Shown: one piece after another, positions 16,113 to 24,795 of the stretch
Layout of the letters: the number at the start of each line of letters is the position of its first letter
How positions within the stretch are numbered: the stretch's first letter is position 1
Assembly: GCA_029261855.1 (NCBI GenBank)
Contig: JAJDAN010000042.1
Span: 62,001-126,000, forward strand
Source: Deltaproteobacteria bacterium
GTDB lineage: Bacteria; Myxococcota_A; UBA9160; UBA4427
Length of the DNA stretch: 64,000 nt
Reading direction: 5' to 3'
The notes under the pieces: generated by a model
Database searches by the model: none
Told to the model about the DNA's origin: nothing
What the model saw: only the letters and a program-made list of their open reading frames with translations
Made by a program: the position numbers and the translations under genes

Positions 16113-16853
16113 CTAACGACTCTGAGCCTCTCCGGTCATGGGCACGAAGCGCACGGGCAACACCGATTTTCGCGTCGTTCCCGACGCCGTGCGCTCGATG
16201 ACGATCAGGTCCTGGATGCCTTCCCCGACCGGGATCACGAGCCGCCCGCCTACCGCGAGCTGCTCGACCAGCGGCGGCGGCACCTCCGGCGGCGCCGCGG
16301 TCACGATGATGGCGTCGAAGGGCGCGCGCGCGGGCCAGCCGCGATAGCCATCACCCACGATGACCTGAACGTTGTTCCGACCGTCCGCAGCCAGCGCCTG
16401 GCGCGCGCTTTCGGCGAGCTCGGGCAGGATCTCGATGCTGATCACCTCCTTCGCCAGGCGCGAGAGCACCGCGGCCTGATAGCCCGACCCGGTGCCGATC
16501 TCGAGCACGACGTCATTGGGTTCCAGCTGAAGCTGCTCGGTCATCAGAGCCACGATGTAGGGCTGCGAGATGGTCTGACGGCTCCCGATGGGGAGCGGCC
16601 GGTCCTCGTACGCGTAGTCGCGCAGGTCCTCGGGGACGAACAGGTGGCGGGGCGTGTCCCGCATGGCGGCGAGGACGCGGTCGTCTCGCACGCCGCGAGC
16701 CTCGACCTGCTGCTCGACCATCCCGACCCGGGTCATCTGCGACTTCTCACCCGGTCCCTCGGCCTCCTGACCGGCTGCGCCCGCTGGAGACGGAAGCACC
16801 GTGAGAAGGAGCCATCCAACCCATCCGACTGCAATCCAGAGCGAATCGCGCAC
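16113..16853 (-). CDS. pcm: Secreted protein-L-isoaspartate O-methyltransferase-like protein
   Basis: The PCMT family is clear: MVEQQVEARGVRDDRVLAAM, RHLFVPEDLRDYAYEDRPLPIG, then the SAM loop VLEIGTGSGYQAAVL and the terminal LVIPVGEGIQDL. The GTG at 16853 adds about 35 residues with a hydrophobic stretch (GWVGWLLLTVLPSPAGAAG) that looks like a signal peptide, giving 246 residues. PCMT repairs damaged Asp/Asn in proteins using SAM, so export is odd because SAM is cytoplasmic. A later internal start would remove the leader. The opposite-strand neighbour starts 67 bases away. Confidence 0.85.
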   Translation of the reverse strand: MRDSLWIAVGWVGWLLLTVLPSPAGAAGQEAEGPGEKSQMTRVGMVEQQVEARGVRDDRVLAAMRDTPRHLFVPEDLRDYAYEDRPLPIGSRQTISQPYIVALMTEQLQLEPNDVVLEIGTGSGYQAAVLSRLAKEVISIEILPELAESARQALAADGRNNVQVIVGDGYRGWPARAPFDAIIVTAAPPEVPPPLVEQLAVGGRLVIPVGEGIQDLIVIERTASGTTRKSVLPVRFVPMTGEAQSR

Positions 16854-16920
16854 GTCGCGTGCATCGTAGCTAAGGTTCGCGGCTCGATTCGCGCGACGGT
16901 GGACCGACGAGGAGCCCCAG

Positions 16921-17970
16921 ATGGCCGAGCCCAGAGACGAGAACAGCTTCGGCAGCGGACGCGAAGAGGGCCTCGAGCCGCTCCAGCCGCTCGACATCGT
17001 CTCCGCGTCAACAGTTGACGCGCTCGTGCGCGCCATGTCCCAGACCGCCTTCGGCGGTCGTCGCCTCGGCGAAGCCGCGGACGTGCTCGAGGCCATGGTC
17101 CGCGACGAGGCGTGCTTCCGGGTCGTCACGATCTCGGGCGCCATGACCATCGCCAAGCAGGGCCTCGTGCTGTGCGAAATGATCGACCGGGGCTGGGTAC
17201 AGGCCATCGTGACGACCGGCGCGCTCATGACCCACGGGCTCACCGAGGGCGCCGGCATGTTGCACTTCAAGCACCGGCCGACCATGCACGACGACGACCT
17301 GTTCTCCAAGGGCTACAACCGCGTGTACGACACCATCGAGCTCGAGAAGAACCTCGACGCCGCCGAGCAGATCCTGCAGCGATCGCTGCGAGACATCCCC
17401 GACGATACGGTGCTGTCCAGCCACTTCCTGTTGGACCGGCTAGGCGCCTACCTGGCGCGCGAAGTACCGGGGAAGGCGATCCTGAAGAGCGCGCACGAGA
17501 AGAAGGTGCCGATCTACGTCCCGGCCTTCACGGATTCCGAACTGGGGCTCGACCTGTCCATCTACCAGGAACACCGCAAGCGCGCCGGCAAGCCGCGGCT
17601 GCACTACGACCCGTTCGTCGATCTCGACGATTTCACCGATCGCATCCGGCAGCACGAACGCACGGGGATCTTCACCATCGGGGGCGGCGTCCCGCGCAAC
17701 TGGGCCCAGCAGGTCGCCCCCTACCTCGAGATCCGCCAGGGACGCCTCGGCATCCCGGAACCCCTGCGCCGATACCGCTACGCGGTGCGCATCTGCCCGG
17801 AACCAGAGCACTGGGGTGGGCTCTCTGGCTGCAGCTACACCGAGGGCGTGTCCTGGGGCAAGTTCGTCCCCGAGTCAGAAGGCGGCCGTTTCGCAGAGGT
17901 CTTCGCCGACGCAACCATCGCCTGGCCGCTCGTCATCCGCGCGGTGATGGAGAGACTCGACGCTTCCTAG
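16921..17970 (+). CDS. Deoxyhypusine-synthase-family protein
   Basis: A 349-residue protein similar to deoxyhypusine synthase along its length. It has VVTISGAMTIAKQGLVLCEM, the acidic HDDDLFSKGYNRVYDT loop, GGGVPRNWAQQ, and GCSYTEGVSWGKF, where Lys314 matches the active-site lysine that carries the butylamine intermediate. Bacteria lack eIF5A, and known bacterial homologues work on small amines such as polyamines. A homospermidine-synthase-like or related NAD-dependent reaction is the best guess. It is divergent from the pcm-like gene, and no other polyamine gene is nearby. Confidence 0.88.
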   Translation: MAEPRDENSFGSGREEGLEPLQPLDIVSASTVDALVRAMSQTAFGGRRLGEAADVLEAMVRDEACFRVVTISGAMTIAKQGLVLCEMIDRGWVQAIVTTGALMTHGLTEGAGMLHFKHRPTMHDDDLFSKGYNRVYDTIELEKNLDAAEQILQRSLRDIPDDTVLSSHFLLDRLGAYLAREVPGKAILKSAHEKKVPIYVPAFTDSELGLDLSIYQEHRKRAGKPRLHYDPFVDLDDFTDRIRQHERTGIFTIGGGVPRNWAQQVAPYLEIRQGRLGIPEPLRRYRYAVRICPEPEHWGGLSGCSYTEGVSWGKFVPESEGGRFAEVFADATIAWPLVIRAVMERLDAS

Positions 17971-17997
17971 GAGGTCGCGACGGCGAGCCGGGCCGGA

Positions 17998-18720
17998 TCA
18001 GATCCAGCCCTGCTCCTTGAAGCGCTTCTCGAGAATCTCGACGATCTCGTCTGCGATCCGGTCCGCGGAGCCCTCGGCGCCGCTCTTGCCGGTGACTTCT
18101 CCCACACCCTTGACGGCGCCCGAGACCACGAAGCCGATGGGATTGTGGGTGGCGATCGTCACGAGTGCGGGAACCACCAGACCCGGGGACTTCCCCCCGC
18201 CCGAATCCACGTCGCCGCTTCCGAGCAGTACGAGCCCGTTGGCGGTCATGTGGTAGCCCTCGGCGTGGGCGCCCACGCTGGCCGCGCCCTTCCCGAAGCC
18301 GACCAGCATGCGCTTCGCAGCGCTGCCCTCGTCGACGGAGGTGAAGTAACCGATCAGCACGATGTCGTTGAGCTGGGGCGCCGGCTGCCCTTCTGACCGG
18401 ACGGCCACCATGCCGGTCTTGTTGATCTTCTCGGCCAGCCGTTTGGCGACGTCGGCGCCGAGCTTGCGGCCTTCCTCGAGCTCTTTCGGCGTCATGCTCG
18501 CGCCCGTCTCGGGGTAGGCCGTGTGCGCGGCTGCCCATTCGGGGATGTCTGCGGGCGTGACCGCGAAGTCGTGGACGATGATGCGGGCGGGACGAGGCAG
18601 CGGGCCGCCCTCGTATTCCTGCCGATCGCTCACCTTCGTGGACGCGCAGCCCGCGGCGAGCGCCAAGGTCAGCACGCCGGCCAGCAGCGCGCGACAGCGG
18701 GAAGAATCGATCGACATCAT
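17998..18720 (-). CDS. DUF4410-type lipoprotein
   Basis: A 240-residue protein with a lipoprotein signal (LTLALAAGC) and the DUF4410 core: PARIIVHDFAVTP, then GRKLGADVAKRLAEKI, and a glycine-rich middle around GFGKGAASVGAHAEGYHM. The family is outer-membrane or periplasmic with no known activity. It is downstream of, and on the same strand as, another small exported protein 34 bases away, so the two may share a transcript. Confidence 0.8.
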   Translation of the reverse strand: MMSIDSSRCRALLAGVLTLALAAGCASTKVSDRQEYEGGPLPRPARIIVHDFAVTPADIPEWAAAHTAYPETGASMTPKELEEGRKLGADVAKRLAEKINKTGMVAVRSEGQPAPQLNDIVLIGYFTSVDEGSAAKRMLVGFGKGAASVGAHAEGYHMTANGLVLLGSGDVDSGGGKSPGLVVPALVTIATHNPIGFVVSGAVKGVGEVTGKSGAEGSADRIADEIVEILEKRFKEQGWI

Positions 18721-18754
18721 GGCATCACCTCGTCATGCGGACGAGGAGCGAGGA

Positions 18755-19306
18755 CTACTTCCCGCCCTCGGCCTTGTCCCGCTCTGCGGCCTCTTCTTCC
18801 ATCTTCTGGAGACGGGCCTCGGCCTCTTCCTCGGTCATGCGCAGCTGGATGATGCGCAGGTCCCATTCCGGTCCGCTCTTGTCCTGGTTCTTCTCGAACG
18901 AGAACACGACGTTCTTGTCGCGCGGAACCATCTGGAGGGCCTTGAGGAAGCCTTCCATGGTGCCAGTGGTGTCGAGGCCGCCGCCGTTCAGGTTCTTGAT
19001 GACGGTGCGCTTGAGCACGCTACCCGACGGCACCACGGCGAACTCGATGTCCGAGCCGCGCTTGATGCTCTTGGGAGCCGGCTTGCCGGCTACTCGGCCG
19101 GTGCCTGCGCCGCCGCTCACCTTCGTCTTGACGACCTTCACCACGATCACGTTGCGGGCCTGGTCGAACTCGAGCAGACGGCCTTCGAGGCCGTAGCGCT
19201 TGCCCTTCTTGGCCGCGAGTGCGCCTGCCGCGGGCAGCAACAATGCGACCGAAACGAGCAGGATGAGTGCGACGCGCGCATCCAGGATCTTCTTGATCGG
19301 AATCAT
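18755..19306 (-). CDS. Exported protein of unknown function
   Basis: The ATG at 19306 gives 183 residues with a signal peptide (VALILLVSVALLLPAAGALA) and a basic mature N terminus (AKKGKRYGLEGRLLEFD). The body is predicted beta-rich and mentions no known motif. The last 45 residues form a charged helix with repeated Glu (MTEEEAEARLQKMEEEAAE), probably a coiled coil. I do not recognise the family. The ATG was chosen over the longer frame because it directly precedes the signal peptide. Confidence 0.7.
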   Translation of the reverse strand: MIPIKKILDARVALILLVSVALLLPAAGALAAKKGKRYGLEGRLLEFDQARNVIVVKVVKTKVSGGAGTGRVAGKPAPKSIKRGSDIEFAVVPSGSVLKRTVIKNLNGGGLDTTGTMEGFLKALQMVPRDKNVVFSFEKNQDKSGPEWDLRIIQLRMTEEEAEARLQKMEEEAAERDKAEGGK

Positions 19307-19510
19307 GAAACCTTTACTCCCCCAGAACCTCTGTAGCGGTTTGCGCCACGCATCCCGACTGATATTCGGGGGCCGAACGATAGCCCGAAATCCAGCGCTG
19401 CAAGCCCGGCGTCCCTGCTTCGACGCCACGAGACGGGTCGGCGTTCGCTGAAGCCGCTTCGAAGTAGCCCCGCGGGTAGGCCAGCCGAAGCCGCCTCGGT
19501 CGACGATGTA

Positions 19511-20257
19511 TCAACCGAAGCTCAGCACGTAGACGTCGTACAACGCATGCGTCCACGCGGCGACCGCAAAGCCGCGCAGCTGGTACACGACGCCGAAATA
19601 GACGCCCGCCAGGGTTCGATAGACGAACGCGACGGCGGTGAAGTCCTCGCCTTGCGGCCCCAGGTGATGGACGGCGGCGAACACCAGCGACGAAACCGCG
19701 AGCGCGAGCGTCCAGCTGGCGACGGCCCGGGCGCCCGGGCGGCGTGCGAGCCAGAACGCGAGTCCGCCCATCAGCCCTGCGCGGAAGATGAGTTCTTCGT
19801 GCAGCCCGGCGCCGGCGGAGATCACCGCGATCTCGAGCGGCCCACGCACCACGGGCAGCGACCCGGACGCCAGCCCGGGCAGGAAATAGAGCAGATGGTG
19901 GATGACGAGCAGGATCAACGATCCCATGCAAAGGGCATAGAACGAGGCCTCGCCCAGCAAGGGCAGGAAGCTGCGCGGATGAAAGCGACGCGAACGGCGC
20001 AAGGCCACCAACAAGCCGACGTAGCCGAGCAGCAGCACCCCGAGCAGCAGCAGATAGCGGCCGATGTCGCGCGCGCACAGCTCGATCAGCAGGGTCGTGA
20101 CGAAGTCTGCGCCGTTGCGTCCGGCACCGCCGGCGAGGATGCCCACCTGGTACACCGCGAAGAGCGGAAATACGAGGACTGCCGTGTCGAGGGCGTCGGG
20201 ACGTGCGGGAAGCCAGTGCTCGAGACGTTTCGACGCGCGCTTCGCGAGCCTGTCCAC
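19511..20257 (-). CDS. CPBP-family intramembrane metalloprotease
   Basis: A 248-residue membrane protein with the Rce1/CAAX-like motifs HEELIFR, FAAVHHLG and AWTHALYDVY, which supply the Glu and His residues of the intramembrane active site. About six to seven hydrophobic segments are visible. The GTG at 20257 lies 12 bases after the acyl-CoA dehydrogenase stop, so the two are probably co-transcribed. Substrates of bacterial CPBP proteases are mostly unknown. Confidence 0.88.
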   Translation of the reverse strand: MDRLAKRASKRLEHWLPARPDALDTAVLVFPLFAVYQVGILAGGAGRNGADFVTTLLIELCARDIGRYLLLLGVLLLGYVGLLVALRRSRRFHPRSFLPLLGEASFYALCMGSLILLVIHHLLYFLPGLASGSLPVVRGPLEIAVISAGAGLHEELIFRAGLMGGLAFWLARRPGARAVASWTLALAVSSLVFAAVHHLGPQGEDFTAVAFVYRTLAGVYFGVVYQLRGFAVAAWTHALYDVYVLSFG

Positions 20258-20269
20258 GAGGTTCTCTAT

Positions 20270-21487
20270 CTAGCCGCCCAGGATCGAGGCGTCCCGGGAG
20301 AGATCCTTGGTGATGTTCTTGTGATGCGCCTCGAGGGTGCCGCCACCGATCTCGAGGAGCTTGGCATCGCGCCACAGCCGGGACACGACGTACTCGCCCA
20401 TGTACCCGTTGCCGCCGAGTACCTGCATGGCGGCGTCCGCGGCACGCTTGGCCGCCTGTGAGGCGAACAGCTTGGTGCCGTCGGCGTCGAGGCGCTGGCC
20501 CGTGGCCGTAAGCGAGAGCCTACGGGCGGTGTCGTAGACGTAGGTCCGGGCCGCACGGTATTCCGCGAAGGTCTCGGCGATGTGGCGTTGGATCTGTCCG
20601 TGGTTCCGGATGGGGACGCCGAAAGTCTTGCGTTCGGTCGCGTAGTCGACCATCACGCGCAGACAGCGTTCGGCAATCCCGACCGCCTGTGCGGCCAGGG
20701 TCAATCGTTCGATCTCGAGATTGCGCATCATGTGGAGGGTGCCTTCGCCCTCTTCGCCCAGGCGATTCGCGACGGGCACGGCCACGTCCTCGAAGACCAG
20801 CTCAGCGGTGAAGGACGCGCGCATGCCGAGCTTGTCGGTCCACTTCTGGCCCAACGAGAAACCCGCCATGCCCTTCTCGACGAGAAAGCTCGAGATCTCG
20901 CGCTCACCCGTCGCCGCGTAGACGATAAAGACATCGCCCAGCGTGTGGTCGTCGATGCCACCGTTCGTGATGAAGGTCTTCGTGCCCGTCAGCCGGTACG
21001 CATCTCCGCTGCGGGTCGCCGTCATGCGCATGCCCAGCACGTCGGTCCCGGCTCCCGGCTCGGTCATGCACATGCCGCCGATCCACTCGCCGCTGGACGC
21101 CCGAGGCAGGATGCGGGCGCGCTGCTCGTCGTTGCCGTTGACGGCCAGGTTCTGGGCGAAGAGGATGCTGTGAGCCAGCACCGCGAGGCCGAAGCCGGGA
21201 TCCGACGTCGACAGCACTTCCATCAGCTGAACGGCCGCAACGGCATCGAGACCGGCCCCGCCGAAGCGTTCGGGCACCGTGACGCCCAGGAATCCGAGAT
21301 CGCCGAGCTTTCGGAAGAGACCGTGGTTGAAGGTCTCCGCGCGATCGTGCTCCGCGGCCTGCGGCTCCACTTCGCCGGCGACGAAGTCGCGCAGGCTGCG
21401 ATCGAGGAGCGCGTGCTCGTCGCTCGGGTGGAACAGGTCGAGGCCGTGGCCGGAAGCGGTCTCGGGGTCGCTCGCTGCGTTGCTCAC
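20270..21487 (-). CDS. Acyl-CoA dehydrogenase, isovaleryl-CoA-dehydrogenase-like
   Basis: A 405-residue ACAD with the FAD motif CMTEPGAGTDVLG, the FITNGG loop and the terminal VLGGNGYMGEYVVSRLWRDAKLLEIGGGT. The usual Glu after the terminal Gly-rich loop (YEGT) is Gly-Gly-Gly here, while NLEIERL carries a Glu in the alternative position used by isovaleryl-CoA dehydrogenase. This suggests a branched or medium-chain substrate. The gene is first in a short minus-strand run with the CPBP protease. Confidence 0.9.
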   Translation of the reverse strand: MSNAASDPETASGHGLDLFHPSDEHALLDRSLRDFVAGEVEPQAAEHDRAETFNHGLFRKLGDLGFLGVTVPERFGGAGLDAVAAVQLMEVLSTSDPGFGLAVLAHSILFAQNLAVNGNDEQRARILPRASSGEWIGGMCMTEPGAGTDVLGMRMTATRSGDAYRLTGTKTFITNGGIDDHTLGDVFIVYAATGEREISSFLVEKGMAGFSLGQKWTDKLGMRASFTAELVFEDVAVPVANRLGEEGEGTLHMMRNLEIERLTLAAQAVGIAERCLRVMVDYATERKTFGVPIRNHGQIQRHIAETFAEYRAARTYVYDTARRLSLTATGQRLDADGTKLFASQAAKRAADAAMQVLGGNGYMGEYVVSRLWRDAKLLEIGGGTLEAHHKNITKDLSRDASILGG

Positions 21488-21497
21488 CCGGAGCAGT

Positions 21498-22193
21498 CTA
21501 TCGGGTCCGCTCCAGCGCGTCCGCCCGCAGCTGCGCCTCGACGTAGGCCGCGATGGCGGTGCGGATCCGGGGCGAGATCGAGCTGAACACCAGGCCCAGG
21601 TTCGGCAACAGCTGATAGGCGGTCTCGGCCCGGACGTGGACCGTACCCGACCCGGACAGCTCGAACGCCAGCTGCAGGGCGGTGCCCAGGGGCACGGGCT
21701 CCGGACTCTCGAGCAGGCATCCGTTTTCGGAAAGCGAGACGATGGAGGCGTTCCACTCGTGCCCGGAACGCCGACAAACCGCTTCGAGTCGGGTCGGCAC
21801 GCGCAGTGTGGTTCGCGGCTGGTCTTCGAGCACCTGCTGCAATACCCGGTAGAGGTCGTGCATGCCCACCGGCGCTTTCATCAAGGCCGCGATGCGCGCG
21901 TCGCCCTGGGGTGCACTGTCCTGCTCTGCCAGCAAGAGGATCGGGACCGGGCTCGACGTCTCGTCGGTGTCCTTCGCACCCGTATCCACGGGGATCTCGC
22001 GCAGCCGACGTTCCTCGACGATCAACAGGTCGGGCTGGCGATCGAGCTCGCCGCGATCCAGTCGCTTCTCGAACTTCTCGGGCGACAGGATCTCGTACCC
22101 GAGTCGAGCCAGGATGGCGATGGTCCCTTCAGCGAAGGCGTCCGCGCTCGCGTAGGCGACGAGCTGGCGACTGGGCAGCGGTTGTAGGTCCAT
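21498..22193 (-). CDS. PilZ-domain protein with receiver-like N terminus
   Basis: A 231-residue protein. Residues about 10-110 look like a degenerate receiver fold (LVAYASADAFAEGTIAILARLGYEILSP, DLLIVEER), followed by a PilZ domain from about 130. The c-di-GMP contact arginines are RTTLR (RxxxR). The second motif reads SLSENG, close to the consensus D/NxSxxG but with Ser in the first place. It is divergent from a PAS protein 64 bases away, so cyclic-di-GMP signalling is likely here. Confidence 0.78.
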   Translation of the reverse strand: MDLQPLPSRQLVAYASADAFAEGTIAILARLGYEILSPEKFEKRLDRGELDRQPDLLIVEERRLREIPVDTGAKDTDETSSPVPILLLAEQDSAPQGDARIAALMKAPVGMHDLYRVLQQVLEDQPRTTLRVPTRLEAVCRRSGHEWNASIVSLSENGCLLESPEPVPLGTALQLAFELSGSGTVHVRAETAYQLLPNLGLVFSSISPRIRTAIAAYVEAQLRADALERTR

Positions 22194-22257
22194 GCCCCCG
22201 TCAATCGGCGAGTCTGCAACTCGAGTTGAGGCGCATCGCCGCAAGAAGCGTGGATGC

Positions 22258-23142
22258 ATGTCAGATCCGATAGACTCGCAGCTCGTGGAGCAGGGTCGCA
22301 GCCTCGCAGGATGGTTGGTCGCGCACCGACGCGACATCGAGAGCGCAATGAAGGTGCAGCTTGGACCTGCTGCACCGGCAGCCGGCTCCGCCGAGAGTGA
22401 AGCGCTACGGCGCTATCGGTCCTTCTTGTCCACCGGACTCGTTCGCGGCGGCTCCGCGCCCCCTGCCCTCGACGGACTGCGCGTGGGAGAAAGACGCGTG
22501 ATGGCGTTGATCGATGCCTGGACGCGTGCTGCCGATCACACTTTCGCGGACGACAGCATCGACCTGCGCGCCCTGATCGAGCCGTGGACCAACCAGTTCC
22601 GAACCGCGATTCGGACGAGCGCCGGCAGCCGCAAGCAGAGCGGCCGTCCGCGAGTCGCGCGCCGCGCCGTCGCCGCCGCCATCGACCGCGTGGCGGACGC
22701 GTTTCTCGCCGTCGACACCGATTCCGGCGAGATCGTCGACGCGAACCCCGCAGCGGGCTCGCTGCTGGGCGTGAATCGCGACGCCCTGCTCGGGGTCGAC
22801 TCGCAGCAGTTCGTCCCCGAAGCCGAGCGCGGCAGCTGGTGGACGGAGCTCGACGCCATGAGCGAAGACGGCGATACCCGCAGCTTCGCCGCGCGCCTGA
22901 CGGACGTTCGCGACAGCCCGCTGGAGGTGGTGGCCACCGCCAGCCGCTTCGCATCGAAGGGCCGGATCCTCGCGCTGCTGATGCTGCGCCCGCGCCCGCT
23001 CTCTGCGCCGGTCGCTTCTTCTGATCAGCTCCAGGCGTCCGATCAGCCCCAGGCGTCCGATCCGCTCCAGGCGTCCGAGACGCCCCGGGCTCCGGCTCGG
23101 CCGATCAGTACTTCCGGACCGCCTCTCCCAACGCGATCGTGA
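22258..23142 (+). CDS. PAS-domain signalling protein with Gln/Ala/Ser repeat tail
   Basis: A 294-residue protein: an N-terminal helical region (22258 onward, about 120 residues), a short disordered linker rich in Arg, and a PAS domain from about 143 (AAIDRVADAFLAVDTDSGEIVDANPAAGSLLG). A tail follows with three repeats of QASD-type sequence from an 18-base repeat. No kinase or GGDEF domain follows the PAS. Its last 38 bases overlap pntB on the opposite strand. It faces a PilZ protein. Confidence 0.75.
   Translation: MSDPIDSQLVEQGRSLAGWLVAHRRDIESAMKVQLGPAAPAAGSAESEALRRYRSFLSTGLVRGGSAPPALDGLRVGERRVMALIDAWTRAADHTFADDSIDLRALIEPWTNQFRTAIRTSAGSRKQSGRPRVARRAVAAAIDRVADAFLAVDTDSGEIVDANPAAGSLLGVNRDALLGVDSQQFVPEAERGSWWTELDAMSEDGDTRSFAARLTDVRDSPLEVVATASRFASKGRILALLMLRPRPLSAPVASSDQLQASDQPQASDPLQASETPRAPARPISTSGPPLPTRS
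23020..23073 (+). repeat. Three 18-bp tandem repeats in a coding tail
   Basis: Near-identical units begin at 23020, 23038 and 23056; the consensus contains TCCGATCAGCTCCAGGCG. Each encodes SDQLQA or close variants. The array stays in frame, so it may vary in copy number among strains. Confidence 0.9.
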
Positions 23143-24502
23143 CCTTCTTCGCGTCGCCGAAGATCATCATCGTGTTGTCGTTGAAGAAGAGCGGGTTCTG
23201 GATGCCGGCGAACCCGGTGTTCATGCTTCGCTTGATCACGAACACGTGCTCCGCCCGGTCCACGTCCAGAATGGGCATGCCGTAGATCGGGCTGCCCTTC
23301 TCGGTACGGGCCGACGGGTTCACGACGTCGTTCGCGCCGATTACGAGCACGACATCCGTTTCCGGGAAGGTCGGATTGACCTCGTCCATCTCGAGAAGCT
23401 TGTCGTAGGGCACGTCCGCTTCGGCAAGCAGCACGTTCATGTGCCCGGGCATGCGACCGGCGACCGGGTGGATCGCGAAATTGACCTCGATGCCCTTCTC
23501 TTCCAGGGTGTCCGCCAGCTCGCGCACCGCGTGCTGGGCCTGGGCCACGGCCATGCCGTAGCCCGGCACGATGACGGCCGTGCGGGCGTTCGAAAAGATG
23601 ACTGCCGCGTCCTCCGGGGTGTAGGACTTCGCGGTGCCCTGCGGTCCCTCGGCAACGGCGCCGGCCTCGGGCGCCGCACCGAACGCGCCGAACAGCACGT
23701 TGGTGAGGGACCGGTTCATGGCGTCGCACATGATCTTGGTGAGGATGATCCCCGAGGCGCCGACCAGGGCGCCCGAGACCACCAGAGCGCTGTTGTCGAG
23801 CACGAAGCCCGTCGCACAGGCCGCGAGGCCCGAGTACGAGTTCAACAGCGAGATCACGACGGGCATGTCCGCGCCGCCGATGGGGATCACGAGCAGCACG
23901 CCGAGCAGCAGCGCGACAGCCGCCAGCAGGCAGAAGGCCCCCAGTTGCGTCGGGTCCATGGCGACCATCACGCACAGGGCGATTACCCCGAGCCCGATCA
24001 GTGCGTTGACGACCTGCTGACCCGGATAGGTGATCGGCGCCGTGGTCATGACTTCCTGCAGCTTCGCGAAGGCGATGAGGCTGCCGGTGAGCGTGATCCC
24101 ACCGATCAGGACCGACAGCACGATGGCGGTCGGAACGATGCCGGAGGGAGTGATGCCCTTGTCGACGACGTTGCTGACGAGATCCGCGCCGGCGACCAGA
24201 GCGGACGCGGCGCCGCCGAGTCCGTTGAGCAATGCCACCATCTGCGGCATGGCGGTCATCGCGATGCGAAGGGCCGCGACGGCGCCCGCGGCGCTGCCGA
24301 TCACGGCACCCAGGGCGATCCACTTGTAGTCGACGACGTCCTGGTCGACGAGGGTCGCGACCACGGCGACGAACATACCGACGGCGGCGACGAGGTTGCC
24401 GCGGGGCGCCGACTTCGGCGACGAGAGCATCCGCAGGCCCGTGATGAACAGGACCGCGGCCGCTAGATACGCGAGCTGGATGATGACGTTCGCGTCGACC
24501 AT
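23105..24502 (-). CDS. pntB: NAD(P) transhydrogenase subunit beta
   Basis: A 465-residue membrane subunit with nine or so helices followed by the soluble NADP(H)-binding domain III (VPGYGMAVAQAQHAVREL, IGANDVVNPSAR). The enzyme couples hydride transfer from NADH to NADP with proton influx. Its ATG shares one base with the stop of pntA2 (TAATG). An oxidised NADP-requiring lipid metabolism would use it to supply NADPH. Confidence 0.97.
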   Translation of the reverse strand: MVDANVIIQLAYLAAAVLFITGLRMLSSPKSAPRGNLVAAVGMFVAVVATLVDQDVVDYKWIALGAVIGSAAGAVAALRIAMTAMPQMVALLNGLGGAASALVAGADLVSNVVDKGITPSGIVPTAIVLSVLIGGITLTGSLIAFAKLQEVMTTAPITYPGQQVVNALIGLGVIALCVMVAMDPTQLGAFCLLAAVALLLGVLLVIPIGGADMPVVISLLNSYSGLAACATGFVLDNSALVVSGALVGASGIILTKIMCDAMNRSLTNVLFGAFGAAPEAGAVAEGPQGTAKSYTPEDAAVIFSNARTAVIVPGYGMAVAQAQHAVRELADTLEEKGIEVNFAIHPVAGRMPGHMNVLLAEADVPYDKLLEMDEVNPTFPETDVVLVIGANDVVNPSARTEKGSPIYGMPILDVDRAEHVFVIKRSMNTGFAGIQNPLFFNDNTMMIFGDAKKVTIALGEAVRKY

Positions 24503-24795
24503 TACTTGCGGTCCTTCTGCTTGAACATGCTGAGCATGCGGTCCGTCACCAGGAAGCCACCCACGACGTTGAAGGCGGCGAAGGCCGTCGCCACCACGCC
24601 GAGGACGATGGCCGTCGCCCCGTGCTCGCTGCCCGCGGCCAGGATCGCGCCGACGATGCTGATGCCCGAGATCGCGTTCGAACCGGACATGAGCGGTGTG
24701 TGCAACAGCGGGGGAACCTTCGAGATGACCTCGAAGCCCACGAAGAATGCCAGGATCAGAATCGTCAGGGCCGCTACGGCCTCAACCTCGAGCAT
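24502..24795 (-). CDS. pntA2: NAD(P) transhydrogenase subunit alpha, membrane part
   Basis: A 97-residue membrane subunit with three hydrophobic segments (VAALTILILAFFVGFEVI; GISIVGAILAAGSE; TAFAAFNVVGGFLVTD) and the conserved VPPLLHTPLMSGSNAISGI loop. This is the split alpha-2 chain of three-polypeptide transhydrogenases. It overlaps pntA1 by one base (TGATG) and pntB by one base. Confidence 0.95.
   Translation of the reverse strand: MLEVEAVAALTILILAFFVGFEVISKVPPLLHTPLMSGSNAISGISIVGAILAAGSEHGATAIVLGVVATAFAAFNVVGGFLVTDRMLSMFKQKDRK

Noticed and set aside
14826-17018. A 730-codon plus-strand open frame across three genes
   Set aside because: It is the antisense shadow of the acyl-CoA dehydrogenase and pcm-like genes.
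16921-17970. Annotating the DHS homologue as a hypusine enzyme
   Set aside because: Bacteria lack eIF5A; only the fold and the active-site lysine are supported.
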